In this document: positions 52,414-61,538 of the stretch, in pieces
How the letters are laid out: each line of letters starts with the position of its first letter
Numbering within the stretch: position 1 is the stretch's first letter
Origin: an uncultured Bacteroidales bacterium
GTDB taxonomy: Bacteria > Bacteroidota > Bacteroidia > Bacteroidales > Muribaculaceae
Direction: 5' to 3'
Length of the DNA: 64,000 bases
NCBI GenBank assembly: GCA_902762385.1
Contig: CACWNQ010000004.1
Location: 92,378-156,377 of the forward strand
Made by a program: the position numbers and the translations under genes
Notes under the pieces: generated by a model
Databases searched by the model: none
What the model saw: only the letters and a program-made list of their open reading frames with translations
What the model was told of the DNA's origin: nothing

Positions 52414-54504
52414 ATGATTAAACGAATTTACCTCTTATCAATGATGGCGTGCCTATCGCTGGCGGCATCGGCTGTCACCAAGACGGCTGTCTTTGATTTC
52501 AGCTCGCCCGAGGCACTAGCTCAATTGGGTCTGCCCACACCCACAAGCAGTAATCCTACCTACCTGCATGACAATATCACAGTGGGCGATATCACCTTTA
52601 TCCCTGGTAGCAGCGCACCACGCTCCACCTACTATCAAAATCAGTACACTTTCTACACTACTAGTGGCAACAGCTTTTCGTTCCAAGCAGCCAGTGGCGC
52701 AACAATTAAGCGAGTTGACTTCGACGGATTCTACACTCAGCAGCGCTTCACTGCTTCGCCCGCCGGCTTCGACTCAGGTAACAGCTACTGGAGCGGCTCG
52801 ACCAGCAAGGTAACATTCACTGGTACTGGTGGCAACAGTCTGTACTCGATGACAGTAACCTATGAGATGGAAGAGACCAACTACAACCCTTGTGACGTGA
52901 ACCACGACGGCAGCGTGACCAGTAGCGATATTACCGCGTTGTATAATTACCTTCTTAACAGCGACATGACATATGTTGATAGTGCCGATGTGAACGGTGA
53001 CGGATCTATTACAAGTGCCGACATTACCGTTATTTATAACTACATATTAAGTGGTGAAATGCCCGAAACGGTAGAACCACCTACATTCAGCCATCCGTCG
53101 GGAACGGTGTTTAACACTCCAACTGAAGTGACGGTTACAGGTCCTGCCAATAGCCGCGTATATATCACTACCGATGGCAGCACTCCAAGCACTACACACT
53201 ATCAAGACAACGCTTACGGCTCAATCAATGTGATGGTAGGCTTCAATATGACCCTCAAGGCCATTGCAGTAGTTGATGGCAAGTCAAGTGCTGTGGTAAC
53301 AGCGGTGTATTCACTTGTTGAAGTGCCTGGCCCCACCTTCAACCCACCTTCGGGCACAGTGTTCCAAGGCACAGGCTCGGTGACTATTACCGGCCCCTAC
53401 GGCAGTACTATTTATTTCACACTCGACGGCACAACGCCCACCACAAGCCACTACTACACTCACGGCAACTCGCCCTACACCATCGAGGAACTCGAAGTTG
53501 GCACAACAACCATCAAGGCTATCGCTGTCCTTAACGGAGTGGCAAGCCCTGTAATGACTGCCGTTTACACCGTGGAAGAAGTTACTGACAACAATGTCAA
53601 TGCCAACTGGAAAGAGACGGCCTTCAATATTCCGGAATCAGGTCCAAAACCCACTAGCTCTAGTGCTACTTATAATCAGGCTTGGCGCATTGAATACCCG
53701 CACATCAACACCGGCTCCAACTACATGGTTGCGGTGCATGCCACCAATATAGGCATCTCACTGTCGCTGGAGCTCGACAAGAACCAGCGTGCCAACCACT
53801 GGACATGTTACACCATGCACAGCGGTCTTCCCAACAACAACGTGGGCCGTGTGACCAGCACATTCCATCCAGACGAATGCGTTCCTACTGCCTATCAAGT
53901 AGCGCACAATGAATATACAACCGGTAAGTACACCACAAGCTGCACCAATCTTGATGGTAGCAACATGACTCTCTTCGCTCGTGGACACATATGCGCATCG
54001 GAGGATCGCCAGACCACTGAGGACCAGAATTACGACACATTCACCACCAGCAACATCCATCCACAGTATCAGGCACATAATGCCGGCCTGTGGCAGCGTA
54101 TGGAGGCAAAGGTTCAGACTTGGGGTTACAACAACAACTTCCGCGACACGCTCTATGTGTGCAAGGGCGCCACAATTGGTAATGTTACTCTCAATGGTTC
54201 CACAACATCTGGACTCATTCCTAAATCAGAAGTGCAAAGTCTATTTGGAGTGAACATCACTGGAACTCTTCCAATTCCACGCTATTGGTATATGGCAGTA
54301 TTGCGCTTGAAGAACGGACAATATCAGGCAATGGCCTACTGGACAGAGCAAATCAACAGTTCATGCAGCTCAACCACTTTGCAAAGCTGCATGATAACCA
54401 TCGACGAGCTGGAGAGGAGGACAGGCATCGACTTCTTCTGTAACCTGCCCGACGACATTGAAGATTCGGTGGAAGCGACGCTAAACTCTAGCGTATGGCA
54501 GTAA
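52414..54504 (+). CDS. Secreted DNA/RNA non-specific endonuclease with dockerin and CHB_HEX-like domains
   Basis: A 696-residue exported protein (signal IKRIYLLSMMACLSLAASA). Domains in order: a beta-rich N-terminus (about 20-150), a dockerin-type calcium pair (DVNHDGSVTSSDITALYNYL and DVNGDGSITSADITVIYNYI, about 165-215), two CHB_HEX-like beta-sandwich modules (SRVYITTDGSTPSTTHYQ and STIYFTLDGTTPTTSHYY), and a C-terminal NUC nuclease (about 405-690). In the nuclease LFARGHICASEDRQ is the DRGH motif with Ala in place of Asp, its His525 being the likely general base, and TSNIHPQYQAHNAGLWQRME contains the Mg-binding Asn. Such enzymes degrade extracellular DNA or RNA; a nutrient role is likely (inference). 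Confidence 0.88.
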   Translation: MIKRIYLLSMMACLSLAASAVTKTAVFDFSSPEALAQLGLPTPTSSNPTYLHDNITVGDITFIPGSSAPRSTYYQNQYTFYTTSGNSFSFQAASGATIKRVDFDGFYTQQRFTASPAGFDSGNSYWSGSTSKVTFTGTGGNSLYSMTVTYEMEETNYNPCDVNHDGSVTSSDITALYNYLLNSDMTYVDSADVNGDGSITSADITVIYNYILSGEMPETVEPPTFSHPSGTVFNTPTEVTVTGPANSRVYITTDGSTPSTTHYQDNAYGSINVMVGFNMTLKAIAVVDGKSSAVVTAVYSLVEVPGPTFNPPSGTVFQGTGSVTITGPYGSTIYFTLDGTTPTTSHYYTHGNSPYTIEELEVGTTTIKAIAVLNGVASPVMTAVYTVEEVTDNNVNANWKETAFNIPESGPKPTSSSATYNQAWRIEYPHINTGSNYMVAVHATNIGISLSLELDKNQRANHWTCYTMHSGLPNNNVGRVTSTFHPDECVPTAYQVAHNEYTTGKYTTSCTNLDGSNMTLFARGHICASEDRQTTEDQNYDTFTTSNIHPQYQAHNAGLWQRMEAKVQTWGYNNNFRDTLYVCKGATIGNVTLNGSTTSGLIPKSEVQSLFGVNITGTLPIPRYWYMAVLRLKNGQYQAMAYWTEQINSSCSSTTLQSCMITIDELERRTGIDFFCNLPDDIEDSVEATLNSSVWQ

Positions 54505-54528
54505 CCTTTTTACAATAAATTAAATACA

Positions 54529-54567
54529 TTGAGACGTCGGGAGTTTTTCTCGATGTCTCATTTTTTT
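54529..54567 (+). terminator. Terminator after the nuclease gene
   Basis: TTGAGACGTCG and CGATGTCTCA pair around GGAGTTTTTCT with one G-U or mismatch, followed by a T-run. Confidence 0.65.
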
Positions 54568-54619
54568 GTGTTTTCACTTTTTTTTACTGGAAATGAAGTG
54601 TAAATTCAAGAAAAAGTAG

Positions 54620-54627
54620 TATTTTTG
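54620..54627 (+). promoter_or_regulatory. Promoter -7 box of the EEP-family gene
   Basis: TATTTTTG matches TAnnTTTG and lies about 50 bases before the ATG at 54679; no clear -33 box. Confidence 0.4.
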
Positions 54628-54678
54628 GAAATTAATTAGTTTGTTTGCCGAAATATAAACACAAAACATATAATATCT

Positions 54679-55806
54679 ATGAAGAAATTATTATTAGCCG
54701 CATTAGTGGCAATGGTTTTGATCCCTGCGATAAATGCTCAAGACAACGTACAGCAAAGTAAGCGTTACAAGATGTATGGCGTGATGTTCTACAACCTTGA
54801 GAACTTGTTCGACACTATCAACAACAATGGTACCTACGACTTAGAGTTCTCACCCAATGGCGCTCGCCAGTGGGACGGTCGCAAGTACTGGATGAAGATT
54901 CATAACATGGCTTATGCCTTTGCCCAGATGAAGACCGATGCCACACCTTATGGTCCTGCTATCATTGGTGTGAGTGAGATTGAGAACGAGACTGTGCTAA
55001 AAGATATTGCTCGCGACCCTCAGGTGAGAGATTGGCACTTGCAGGTTGCTGATTATCACGAGAGCCCCGACCGTCGTGGTGTAGATGTGGGCGTGATGTA
55101 TAATCCTCGTTTCTTCAGGGTGCTAAATGTGACAAACCAGCGCTTAAGCGAAGAAGACTTTGCTCGTGCTGCCACTGCTGCCGATCCCGGTCGCAAAGCT
55201 GAGTATGAGTGGAACGAGAACTTCCGTACCCGTGACCAGATTTGCGTAGTTGGTCTGCTTGCTGGTGATACCGTGGCTGTAATGGTTAACCACTGGCCTT
55301 CTCGACTGGGTGGCCAGGAGGCTTCAAGCCCCAAGCGCGAGGCTGCCGGCTATATGTGCCGTCGCACCATCGATTCGCTTGTCAACGTTCATGGCGATAA
55401 CATTGGAATCATCTTCATGGGTGACCTTAACGACGACCCAATGGACAAGGCTTGTGCCGAGGCTGTGGGTGGAAAGCGTAACATTGAGGACGTGAACGGT
55501 CCCGGTGAAATGTTCAACCCCTTCTGGAACGTGCTTGCAAAGGGAATTGGCACTCTAGCTTATAAAGGTCAGTGGAATCTATTCGACCAGATCATGTGCA
55601 ACGGATTCTTCACTAAATATCGTAACAGCAAGGATAAACCACAGCTCACTTTCTTGCGTTGCGAGGCTCTTAACCGCGACTTCTTGAAGACTCAAGAGGG
55701 CGACCGTAAGGGCTACCCACTGCGTACTTATAGCAGCGGCGTGTTCCTGAACGGTTATAGCGACCACTTCCCAACAGAGATTTTCTTAGTGAAAGAGATG
55801 CAATAA
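54679..55806 (+). CDS. Secreted endonuclease/exonuclease/phosphatase-family protein
   Basis: A 375-residue exported protein (signal MKKLLLAALVAMVLIPAINAQ) of the EEP superfamily. Motifs are VMFYNLENLFDTINNNG (metal-site Asn), ATPYGPAIIGVSEIENETVL (catalytic Glu), GVDVGVMYNP, AVMVNHWPSRLGGQ (His), IIFMGDLNDDPMDKA (Asp-x-Asn) and YSDHFPTEIF (Ser-Asp-His at the end). All active-site blocks are present. The exported type may act on nucleic acids or sugar phosphates. The nuclease next to it suggests nucleic-acid breakdown, but that is only proximity. Confidence 0.88.
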   Translation: MKKLLLAALVAMVLIPAINAQDNVQQSKRYKMYGVMFYNLENLFDTINNNGTYDLEFSPNGARQWDGRKYWMKIHNMAYAFAQMKTDATPYGPAIIGVSEIENETVLKDIARDPQVRDWHLQVADYHESPDRRGVDVGVMYNPRFFRVLNVTNQRLSEEDFARAATAADPGRKAEYEWNENFRTRDQICVVGLLAGDTVAVMVNHWPSRLGGQEASSPKREAAGYMCRRTIDSLVNVHGDNIGIIFMGDLNDDPMDKACAEAVGGKRNIEDVNGPGEMFNPFWNVLAKGIGTLAYKGQWNLFDQIMCNGFFTKYRNSKDKPQLTFLRCEALNRDFLKTQEGDRKGYPLRTYSSGVFLNGYSDHFPTEIFLVKEMQ

Positions 55807-55850
55807 TTGCATAGCGCTGCAAGCGATGTGAATTGTAGCAAAAAAACAAG

Positions 55851-55891
55851 ATTATCTAGGCCGTCTAGTATTTCTAGATTGTCTAGATAAT
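55851..55891. repeat. Imperfect palindrome rich in TCTAG
   Basis: The 41-bp segment from ATTATCTAG to CTAGATAAT holds four TCTAG units in two inverted pairs. It could fold as the terminator of the EEP gene although it lacks a T-run. Confidence 0.5.
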
Positions 55892-55916
55892 TCTTATGAC
55901 AAGGATTGACTAAATA

Positions 55917-57188
55917 ATGATAAACGATAAACTATCAACGATAAACCAATTATCGCGTAGCGATTTTGAGCTCATGGCCCCTGTGGGGTCGTGGGAGTCG
56001 CTTGTTGCTGCTCAACAAGGAGGTGCCGATGCAATCTACTTTGGCATTGAGAACTTGAACATGCGCAGCAAGTCGAGCGTAAATTTCTCGATTGATGATC
56101 TGCACACGATAGCACAATGGTGCTCAGAGCGTGGTATTAAGACTTACCTTACTGTTAACACAATCATCTATGACGAGGACATCGACTACATGCACCGCAT
56201 CGTCGATGCTGCTCGTGATGCCCACATCAGTGCCATTATTGCTAGCGATATGGCTACGATACTATATGCTCGCAGCATAGGGGTTGAGGTACACATCTCA
56301 ACACAGGTGAATGTGAGCAACAGCGAGGCTGTGAAATACTATGCTCAGTGGGCTGATGTGATGGTGCTGGCGCGTGAGCTTAACCTTGAGCAGGTGGCTC
56401 GCATTAGCGAGAATATAACAGGGAGCGATGTGCGTGGTCCACATGGCGAACCGGTGCGTCTTGAGATGTTTTGCCACGGTGCGCTGTGCATGGCTGTGAG
56501 TGGCAAGTGCTATATGAGTCTGCATGAGGCCGACTCGAGTGCTAATCGTGGCGCATGCCGCCAGATTTGCCGTCGCAGCTACATTGTAACCGACCGTGAC
56601 ACGGGCGATGAACTGGCTATTGAGAATAAATACATCATGTCGCCTAAGGACTTGAAGACTATCCATTTTCTCAATAAAATGGTGGATGCTGGGGTGCGTG
56701 TGTTCAAGATTGAGGGTAGGGCGAGAGGTCCGGAATATGTACGCACTGTGGCGAGTTGCTACAACGAGGCATTGCAAGCTATCGTCGACGGCACCTACTG
56801 CGAGGAACGCATCGAGCAGTGGAATGAGCGCTTGGCACGTGTGTTCAACCGTGGTTTCTGGGATGGATACTACTTGGGTCAACGCTTGGGCGAGTGGACG
56901 TCGAAGTATGGCTCTAGTGCTACCCATGTGAAGGTGTATGCGGCCAAGGGCATCCGTTACTTCTCAAAGCTTGGAGTTGCTGAGTTCCAGATGGAGGCAG
57001 GCGAGTTGCACGTAGGCGACGAGATACTCATTACAGGCCCCACAACAGGCGCATTGCCATTGACGGTTGAAGAGATAAGGGTTGACCTCAAGCCAGTGGA
57101 GAAAACTGTGAAAGGTGAGCGTTTCTCAATCAAAACCGACGAAAAGATACGCCCTAGCGATAAACTTTTTGTGTGGAAACCCGTCTAA
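55917..57188 (+). CDS. U32-family peptidase (RNA-modification type likely)
   Basis: A 423-residue protein of the U32 'peptidase' family; several members are now known to catalyse tRNA or rRNA hydroxylation (TrhP, RlhA) using an iron-sulfur cluster. The start APVGSWESLVAAQQGGADAI, then YFGIENLNMRS, is typical. The Cys cluster is FCHGALCMAVSGKCYMS and NRGACRQICRRSY, the usual CxxA...C...C..C pattern. TIM-barrel domain to about residue 340, then a small beta domain ending LFVWKPV. The first Met is the ATG at 55917; a Met at residue 20 is an alternative. It is 57 bases before the OmpH-like gene. Confidence 0.9.
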   Translation: MINDKLSTINQLSRSDFELMAPVGSWESLVAAQQGGADAIYFGIENLNMRSKSSVNFSIDDLHTIAQWCSERGIKTYLTVNTIIYDEDIDYMHRIVDAARDAHISAIIASDMATILYARSIGVEVHISTQVNVSNSEAVKYYAQWADVMVLARELNLEQVARISENITGSDVRGPHGEPVRLEMFCHGALCMAVSGKCYMSLHEADSSANRGACRQICRRSYIVTDRDTGDELAIENKYIMSPKDLKTIHFLNKMVDAGVRVFKIEGRARGPEYVRTVASCYNEALQAIVDGTYCEERIEQWNERLARVFNRGFWDGYYLGQRLGEWTSKYGSSATHVKVYAAKGIRYFSKLGVAEFQMEAGELHVGDEILITGPTTGALPLTVEEIRVDLKPVEKTVKGERFSIKTDEKIRPSDKLFVWKPV

Positions 57189-57245
57189 ATATTGCAGATT
57201 GCATTAAATATAGATATAATTTATTATAAATCAGTTATTTATAAA

Positions 57246-57893
57246 ATGAAAAAGTTTTTTTTGATGGCGATGGCCATCGTTGCCATAAGCGTGGCAGCGC
57301 AAGAAGTGAACGTAAAGCCTTTCACAGTAAGATATATAGATGAGGATAGGTTGTACCAACAATATGTTGTGGCACAGCAATACTTGCAGTTGCAAGCCAA
57401 GCTCAAGAATGATTTCCAGCAGGCCGAGCAGAAGAAGCGTAAGCAGATAGAGACATTCTATAATCAAGTACAGAACTTCTATAACCAGGTTCAAACTAAG
57501 TATAAGAACGGTCAGTACAAGACTCAGAAGGCTTTTGAGGCCGACCAGAAGAAGCTTGAATCTGATCAGAAGAAGCTCGAGCAGATGCAAGAAAATGCTC
57601 AAAAAGAGATGGAAGCCATGCAGAAGCAGATGGAGCAGCAGCTCAGTGGCGAGCAAGTGAAGCTTGCCAACGAGATTGACCTTTTCCTTGCCGACTTTGC
57701 AGTGAAAAATGACTATGATGCTATTTTGCGCAAGGAGGCTGCTATGTTCATCAACCCACGTTGGGATGTGACCGACAAGGTTGCCGAGGGCTTGAATGCG
57801 CGTTACAATAGCGAAAATGCTCCTACAGCCAAGGGTGTTCCCGTTGTTGACGGCAAGGCTACCGATGGCGATGCAGCTCCAACTAAAGAATGA
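57246..57893 (+). CDS. OmpH/Skp-family periplasmic chaperone
   Basis: A 215-residue exported protein (signal MKKFFLMAMAIVAISVAAQ; the ATG at 57246 is preferred over an in-frame TTG/ATG at 57192). The mature sequence begins VRYIDEDRLYQQYVVAQQYL, then a long charged coiled-coil (QKAFEADQKKLESDQKKLEQ and following), the jellyfish-tentacle architecture of Skp. It ends with a small tail ATDGDAAPTKE. Skp holds unfolded outer-membrane proteins in transit. In Bacteroidales it is usually found near bamA; here it lies with U32 and PepSY-like genes. Confidence 0.87.
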   Translation: MKKFFLMAMAIVAISVAAQEVNVKPFTVRYIDEDRLYQQYVVAQQYLQLQAKLKNDFQQAEQKKRKQIETFYNQVQNFYNQVQTKYKNGQYKTQKAFEADQKKLESDQKKLEQMQENAQKEMEAMQKQMEQQLSGEQVKLANEIDLFLADFAVKNDYDAILRKEAAMFINPRWDVTDKVAEGLNARYNSENAPTAKGVPVVDGKATDGDAAPTKE

Positions 57894-57922
57894 TTATAAT
57901 AACACTTAAATAATAGCACACT

Positions 57923-58363
57923 ATGAAAAAGATATTCTTAACATTGATGGCAATGGTGCTGATGGCAGGTGTTGCTGTCGCCAATGACAATATCGTTGAT
58001 ATTCCATTGAACAAAGTGCCCGACCTGGGTCTGAGAATGGTTAAGTCTTATTTCCCTACCAACAAGGTTGTTAAGGCCGTTAAGAACAATAGCAAGGACA
58101 TGAAAAACCGTACTTGTGTGATGCTCGACAACGATGCCACTATCGACTTTGACAAAGATGGAAATTGGATGATTGTTGACTGCCGTAAGGATGGCGTGCC
58201 CATGCGCATGGTGCCTGGCAAGATTCAGATGTACCTTAGCAAGAGTAATCCTGGTGCCGATGTAGTGTATATGGGCCGAGAGATCAAGAATGGCGATATA
58301 ACCATCATTCTTGACGATGGCACCGAGCTGCATTTCACCAACGAGCACACAATAATCAAGTAG
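57923..58363 (+). CDS. Exported PepSY-like (DUF2874) protein
   Basis: A 146-residue exported protein (signal MKKIFLTLMAMVLMAGVAVA). Two similar halves are visible around NDNIVDIPLNKVPDLGLRMV and the second half with GKIQMYLSKSNPGADVVYMG, as in PepSY-like beta-lactamase-inhibitor-fold proteins of Bacteroidetes. Function unknown; peptidase inhibition has been suggested for the fold. It directly follows the OmpH-like gene. Confidence 0.8.
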   Translation: MKKIFLTLMAMVLMAGVAVANDNIVDIPLNKVPDLGLRMVKSYFPTNKVVKAVKNNSKDMKNRTCVMLDNDATIDFDKDGNWMIVDCRKDGVPMRMVPGKIQMYLSKSNPGADVVYMGREIKNGDITIILDDGTELHFTNEHTIIK

Positions 58364-58383
58364 GGTTGTTTCTTTTAGAGACA

Positions 58384-58422
58384 AATAATGCGCTGTAAAA
58401 CAATAGTTTACAGCGCATTATT
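58384..58422. terminator. Bidirectional terminator between the PepSY-like gene and tRNA-Arg
   Basis: AATAATGCGCTGTAAA (58384-58399) and TTTACAGCGCATTATT (58407-58422) form a perfect 16-bp stem around ACAATAG. Confidence 0.85.
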
Positions 58423-58427
58423 GCTTG

Positions 58428-58499
58428 TACTCCGACTGGGAATCGAACCCAGATTTTAGGTTTAGGAAACCCACGTTCTATCCGTTGAACTATCAGAGC
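58428..58499 (-). tRNA. tRNA-Arg (anticodon CCT)
   Basis: On the minus strand the acceptor arms are GCTCTGA (5') and TCGGAGT (3', with one G-U at each of two positions). The D arm is GTTC/GAAC, the anticodon arm TGGGT/ACCTA encloses the loop TTCCTAA (anticodon CCT, reads AGG), and the T arm CTGGG/CCCAG encloses TTCGATT. The discriminator is A, and CCA is not encoded in the gene (next bases are CAA). It is a 72-nt standard cloverleaf. Confidence 0.93.
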
Positions 58500-58596
58500 A
58501 TCCGCAAATTGGCGAGTTTTACCAATTTGCGCTGCAAAGGTAAGAAATAATTTGATAACAGATGTTATTTTGGCACACAATTTGCAGGATTATATT

Positions 58597-58604
58597 TAAC
58601 TTTG
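58597..58604 (+). promoter_or_regulatory. Promoter -7 box of clpS
   Basis: TAACTTTG matches TAnnTTTG and lies 32 bases before the clpS ATG; the -33 box is not clear. Confidence 0.5.
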
Positions 58605-58635
58605 TAGTATTGTAACGAATTAAAATCAAAGCATA

Positions 58636-58938
58636 ATGGCAAAACAGCAAGGCTCGACAAAGGAACGCTCAAGGGTTTTTACCAACTATCCCAAGCACTA
58701 TAAGGTATTATTTCATAATGACGACTTCACCCCGATGGACTTTGTGGTGATGTTGCTTGTTGATGTGTTTTACAAGAGTTCTAGTGAGGCCAAGCGACTC
58801 ATGCTTCAGGTGCATGAAGAGGGTGTTGCCGTTGTGGGCATCTACAGCTATGACATGGCAGTGTCGATGGTTAGTAGGGCTACCACAATATCACGCGATG
58901 AAGGGTTCCCGCTTCGCATCACTTATGAGCCGGAATGA
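58636..58938 (+). CDS. clpS: Clp protease adaptor ClpS
   Basis: Delivers N-degron substrates (Phe, Leu, Trp, Tyr at the N-terminus) to ClpAP. The 100-residue protein has KVLFHNDDFTPMDFVVMLLV with the N-degron pocket and MLQVHEEGVAVVGIYSYDMA. It starts 90 bases before clpA and shares its promoter. Confidence 0.94.
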   Translation: MAKQQGSTKERSRVFTNYPKHYKVLFHNDDFTPMDFVVMLLVDVFYKSSSEAKRLMLQVHEEGVAVVGIYSYDMAVSMVSRATTISRDEGFPLRITYEPE

Positions 58939-59028
58939 GCAGGCATTGAAGTTATTGCACTTAATGAGTACAAAGAACCTTTAATTAGCTTGAGCCTAAA
59001 TTAAGAAAGAGATTAACAAAAGGAAATT

Positions 59029-61383
59029 ATGGGAAAAGAGATAAAGAACAGTTTTTATTTGCAGGTGGCAATGCGCTTGTCGGTCAACAATGCAACTGCC
59101 ATGCGCAACCCGTATTTTACGCCCGAGCACTTATTGGATGCCATAATAGTGCAGAAGCCCACGATTGAGGCTCTGCGTGAAATGGGCATTGATTATGGCG
59201 ATATGCTTAGTCCTCTGCGTGAGTACACTAAGCAACTCGAGCATGTTCCCGAAGAATTGGACTATACAATAGAGCCATCACATCAGTTTCAGCAATTAAT
59301 AATGGGTGCTGTAGAGATTATGCGCTCATCATCGGCCAAGGAGTTGGAAATCACCCACATAATAAGGGCAGCAATGTATCTTAGCGATTCGTTAGCTGCC
59401 AATGTGCTGAACACTTTTGCCGGCAAGGTGAGTGATTTCTTGAGCACGCTGATATGGAAAATCGAGGAATTTACAAGTCAGTTCCCCATCAAGGGCAGTG
59501 ACTTGGCCGATAAAGGTGTGATGTCGGTTTTTGAAGATGGTTCGACGCACAATGTTCAGGTTACTCCGAGCGACGACCTTCCACTCGATGACGACAGTGA
59601 CATGGATGATTGGAGAGACGGTTTTGAGGAGTCGATGGGATTTAACCCACAGCAGGTGAGCATGAGTGACTTTGTGACCTGCATTAACGACCGCTTGAGA
59701 GAGCATAATCCGCTCATAGGGCGCGAGGCTGAGCTTGAGCGCACTATCCACGTACTTTGCCGCAAGGATAAGAATAATCCATTGCACGTGGGAGAGCCTG
59801 GAGTGGGCAAGACGGCGCTAATCTACGGTTTGGCTCAGCGCATCGAGGACGGCAATGTGCCCGACACACTCAAGGGGTGCAAGATATACCAGATTGACAT
59901 GGCTGCGATGCTTGCCGGCACGCAGTATCGTGGTGACTTTGAGAAGCGCGTGAAGCAGACTATGGATTACCTGTCGAGTCTCGACAATGCCATTGTCTAT
60001 ATCGATGAGATTCATAGCATTGTGGGGGCAGGAGCTACTGGCGACAGCGCTATTGACGCGTCAAATATGCTTAAACCCTATCTCGAAGGCGGCAAGCTCA
60101 GGTTCATTGGTTCAACAACCTATGAGGAATTCAACCGACAACTGTCGCGCAGCAAGGGTATAGTGCGCCGCTTCCAGCAAATCGACATTCTGGAGCCGTC
60201 GGTCGATGAGACAATAGAGATAATCAACGGACTGAAAGAGGGCTACGAGAACTATCACCATGTGACTTATGCTCCTGCAGCCATCGACTATGCAGTGCGG
60301 GCAAGTGCCAAGCACATCATGGGTCGCTTCTTGCCCGATAAAGCAATCGACCTGATAGATGAGGCTGGCGCCTACAGACACATACATCCTACTACAAAGA
60401 AAAGGCAGACCGTTGACAAGGCGCTTATCGACGATGTGCTCATGAAGGTGATGAAGATTAACGCCACTGCCATGAAGGAAGATGGCAATGCGCAGCTCAA
60501 GACGCTTGAGAAGCGCATCAAGAGCTATATCTATGGCCAGGATCAAGCGGTGCGCGAGGTAGTCGAGGCTGTGCAAATGTCTAAGGCAGGACTTATCGAC
60601 GATGGCAAGCCGCTGGCGTCGCTGCTCTTTGTGGGTCCAACAGGTGTTGGTAAGACCGAGGTGGCACGAGTGCTGGCTCAGGAACTTGGTGTGGAACTGG
60701 TGCGTTTCGACATGAGCGAGTACACCGAGAAGCACACCGTGGCCAAGCTTATTGGCTCGCCTGCAGGATATGTGGGCTATGAAGATGGTGGCCTACTCAC
60801 CGATGCCATTCGCAAGACTCCTAACTGCGTGTTACTGCTTGATGAGATTGAGAAGGCTCACGAGGACATCTACAACATATTGCTGCAAGTTATGGATTAT
60901 GCGCGGCTAACCGATAACAAGGGCCGTCATGCCGACTTCCGCAACGTGGTGCTCATTATGACAAGTAATGCCGGCGCGCAGCATGCAGGGCTCACTGTGG
61001 GTTTCGACAGCCATGGCAGTCGTGGTGCCGACATGCTCAAGCAGGTGAAGAAGACGTTTAAGCCTGAGTTTATCAATCGCTTGTCGGCAACAGTGGTCTT
61101 CAACGATATGGATGAGACAATGGCTGGCATGATTCTCGACAAACGCTTGCGCGAGCTGCAAGACAAGCTCACGCCTAAGAAAGTGAAACTCGTTGTTGAG
61201 AAAGATGCAAGGGCGCTATTGCTGAAGGAGGGCTTTACAGCCGAGTATGGAGCACGCGAGCTCGACCGAGTGTTACATCGTGAGCTCAAGGCCAAACTGA
61301 TGCGCGAAATCCTCTTTGGCAACCTCAAGCGCGGTGGCACAGCACACATTACCCTAACCGACGGCAAGATAATATTAAAATGA
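59029..61383 (+). CDS. clpA: ATP-dependent Clp protease ATPase ClpA
   Basis: A 784-residue AAA+ unfoldase feeding ClpP. The N domain (about 1-160) binds ClpS; D1 has Walker [16 protein letters not shown] and Walker [13 protein letters not shown]2 has Walker [21 protein letters not shown] and [13 protein letters not shown]. The ClpP-binding loop is probably in the D2 segment after [17 protein letters not shown]. Both ATPase sites look intact. It is followed by a short AT-rich repeat and then aat. Confidence 0.95.
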   Translation: MGKEIKNSFYLQVAMRLSVNNATAMRNPYFTPEHLLDAIIVQKPTIEALREMGIDYGDMLSPLREYTKQLEHVPEELDYTIEPSHQFQQLIMGAVEIMRSSSAKELEITHIIRAAMYLSDSLAANVLNTFAGKVSDFLSTLIWKIEEFTSQFPIKGSDLADKGVMSVFEDGSTHNVQVTPSDDLPLDDDSDMDDWRDGFEESMGFNPQQVSMSDFVTCINDRLREHNPLIGREAELERTIHVLCRKDKNNPLHVGEPGVGKTALIYGLAQRIEDGNVPDTLKGCKIYQIDMAAMLAGTQYRGDFEKRVKQTMDYLSSLDNAIVYIDEIHSIVGAGATGDSAIDASNMLKPYLEGGKLRFIGSTTYEEFNRQLSRSKGIVRRFQQIDILEPSVDETIEIINGLKEGYENYHHVTYAPAAIDYAVRASAKHIMGRFLPDKAIDLIDEAGAYRHIHPTTKKRQTVDKALIDDVLMKVMKINATAMKEDGNAQLKTLEKRIKSYIYGQDQAVREVVEAVQMSKAGLIDDGKPLASLLFVGPTGVGKTEVARVLAQELGVELVRFDMSEYTEKHTVAKLIGSPAGYVGYEDGGLLTDAIRKTPNCVLLLDEIEKAHEDIYNILLQVMDYARLTDNKGRHADFRNVVLIMTSNAGAQHAGLTVGFDSHGSRGADMLKQVKKTFKPEFINRLSATVVFNDMDETMAGMILDKRLRELQDKLTPKKVKLVVEKDARALLLKEGFTAEYGARELDRVLHRELKAKLMREILFGNLKRGGTAHITLTDGKIILK

Positions 61384-61399
61384 AAAAATGCAGATATTA

Positions 61400-61492
61400 T
61401 CAAACAACATGAACAACTGACCAACAACTGAAACAACAGTTATAAAATTATCATAGTTGTGCCTGTTGTTAATTTGTTGTTTTAGTTGTTTG
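61400..61492. repeat. ~95-bp dispersed element, copy left of aat
   Basis: Starts CAAACAACATGAACAAC and ends GTTGTTTTAGTTGTTTG. The CAAC- and GTTG-rich arms are inverted and can form a hairpin. A second copy is at 62271-62367; most internal words are shared (TGAAACAACA, ATAGTTGTGCCTGTTG). Confidence 0.75.
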
Positions 61493-61538
61493 CTAGTGAT
61501 ATTAACTTTTCCCTCTTCCCTTTCACCTCTATACTAAT

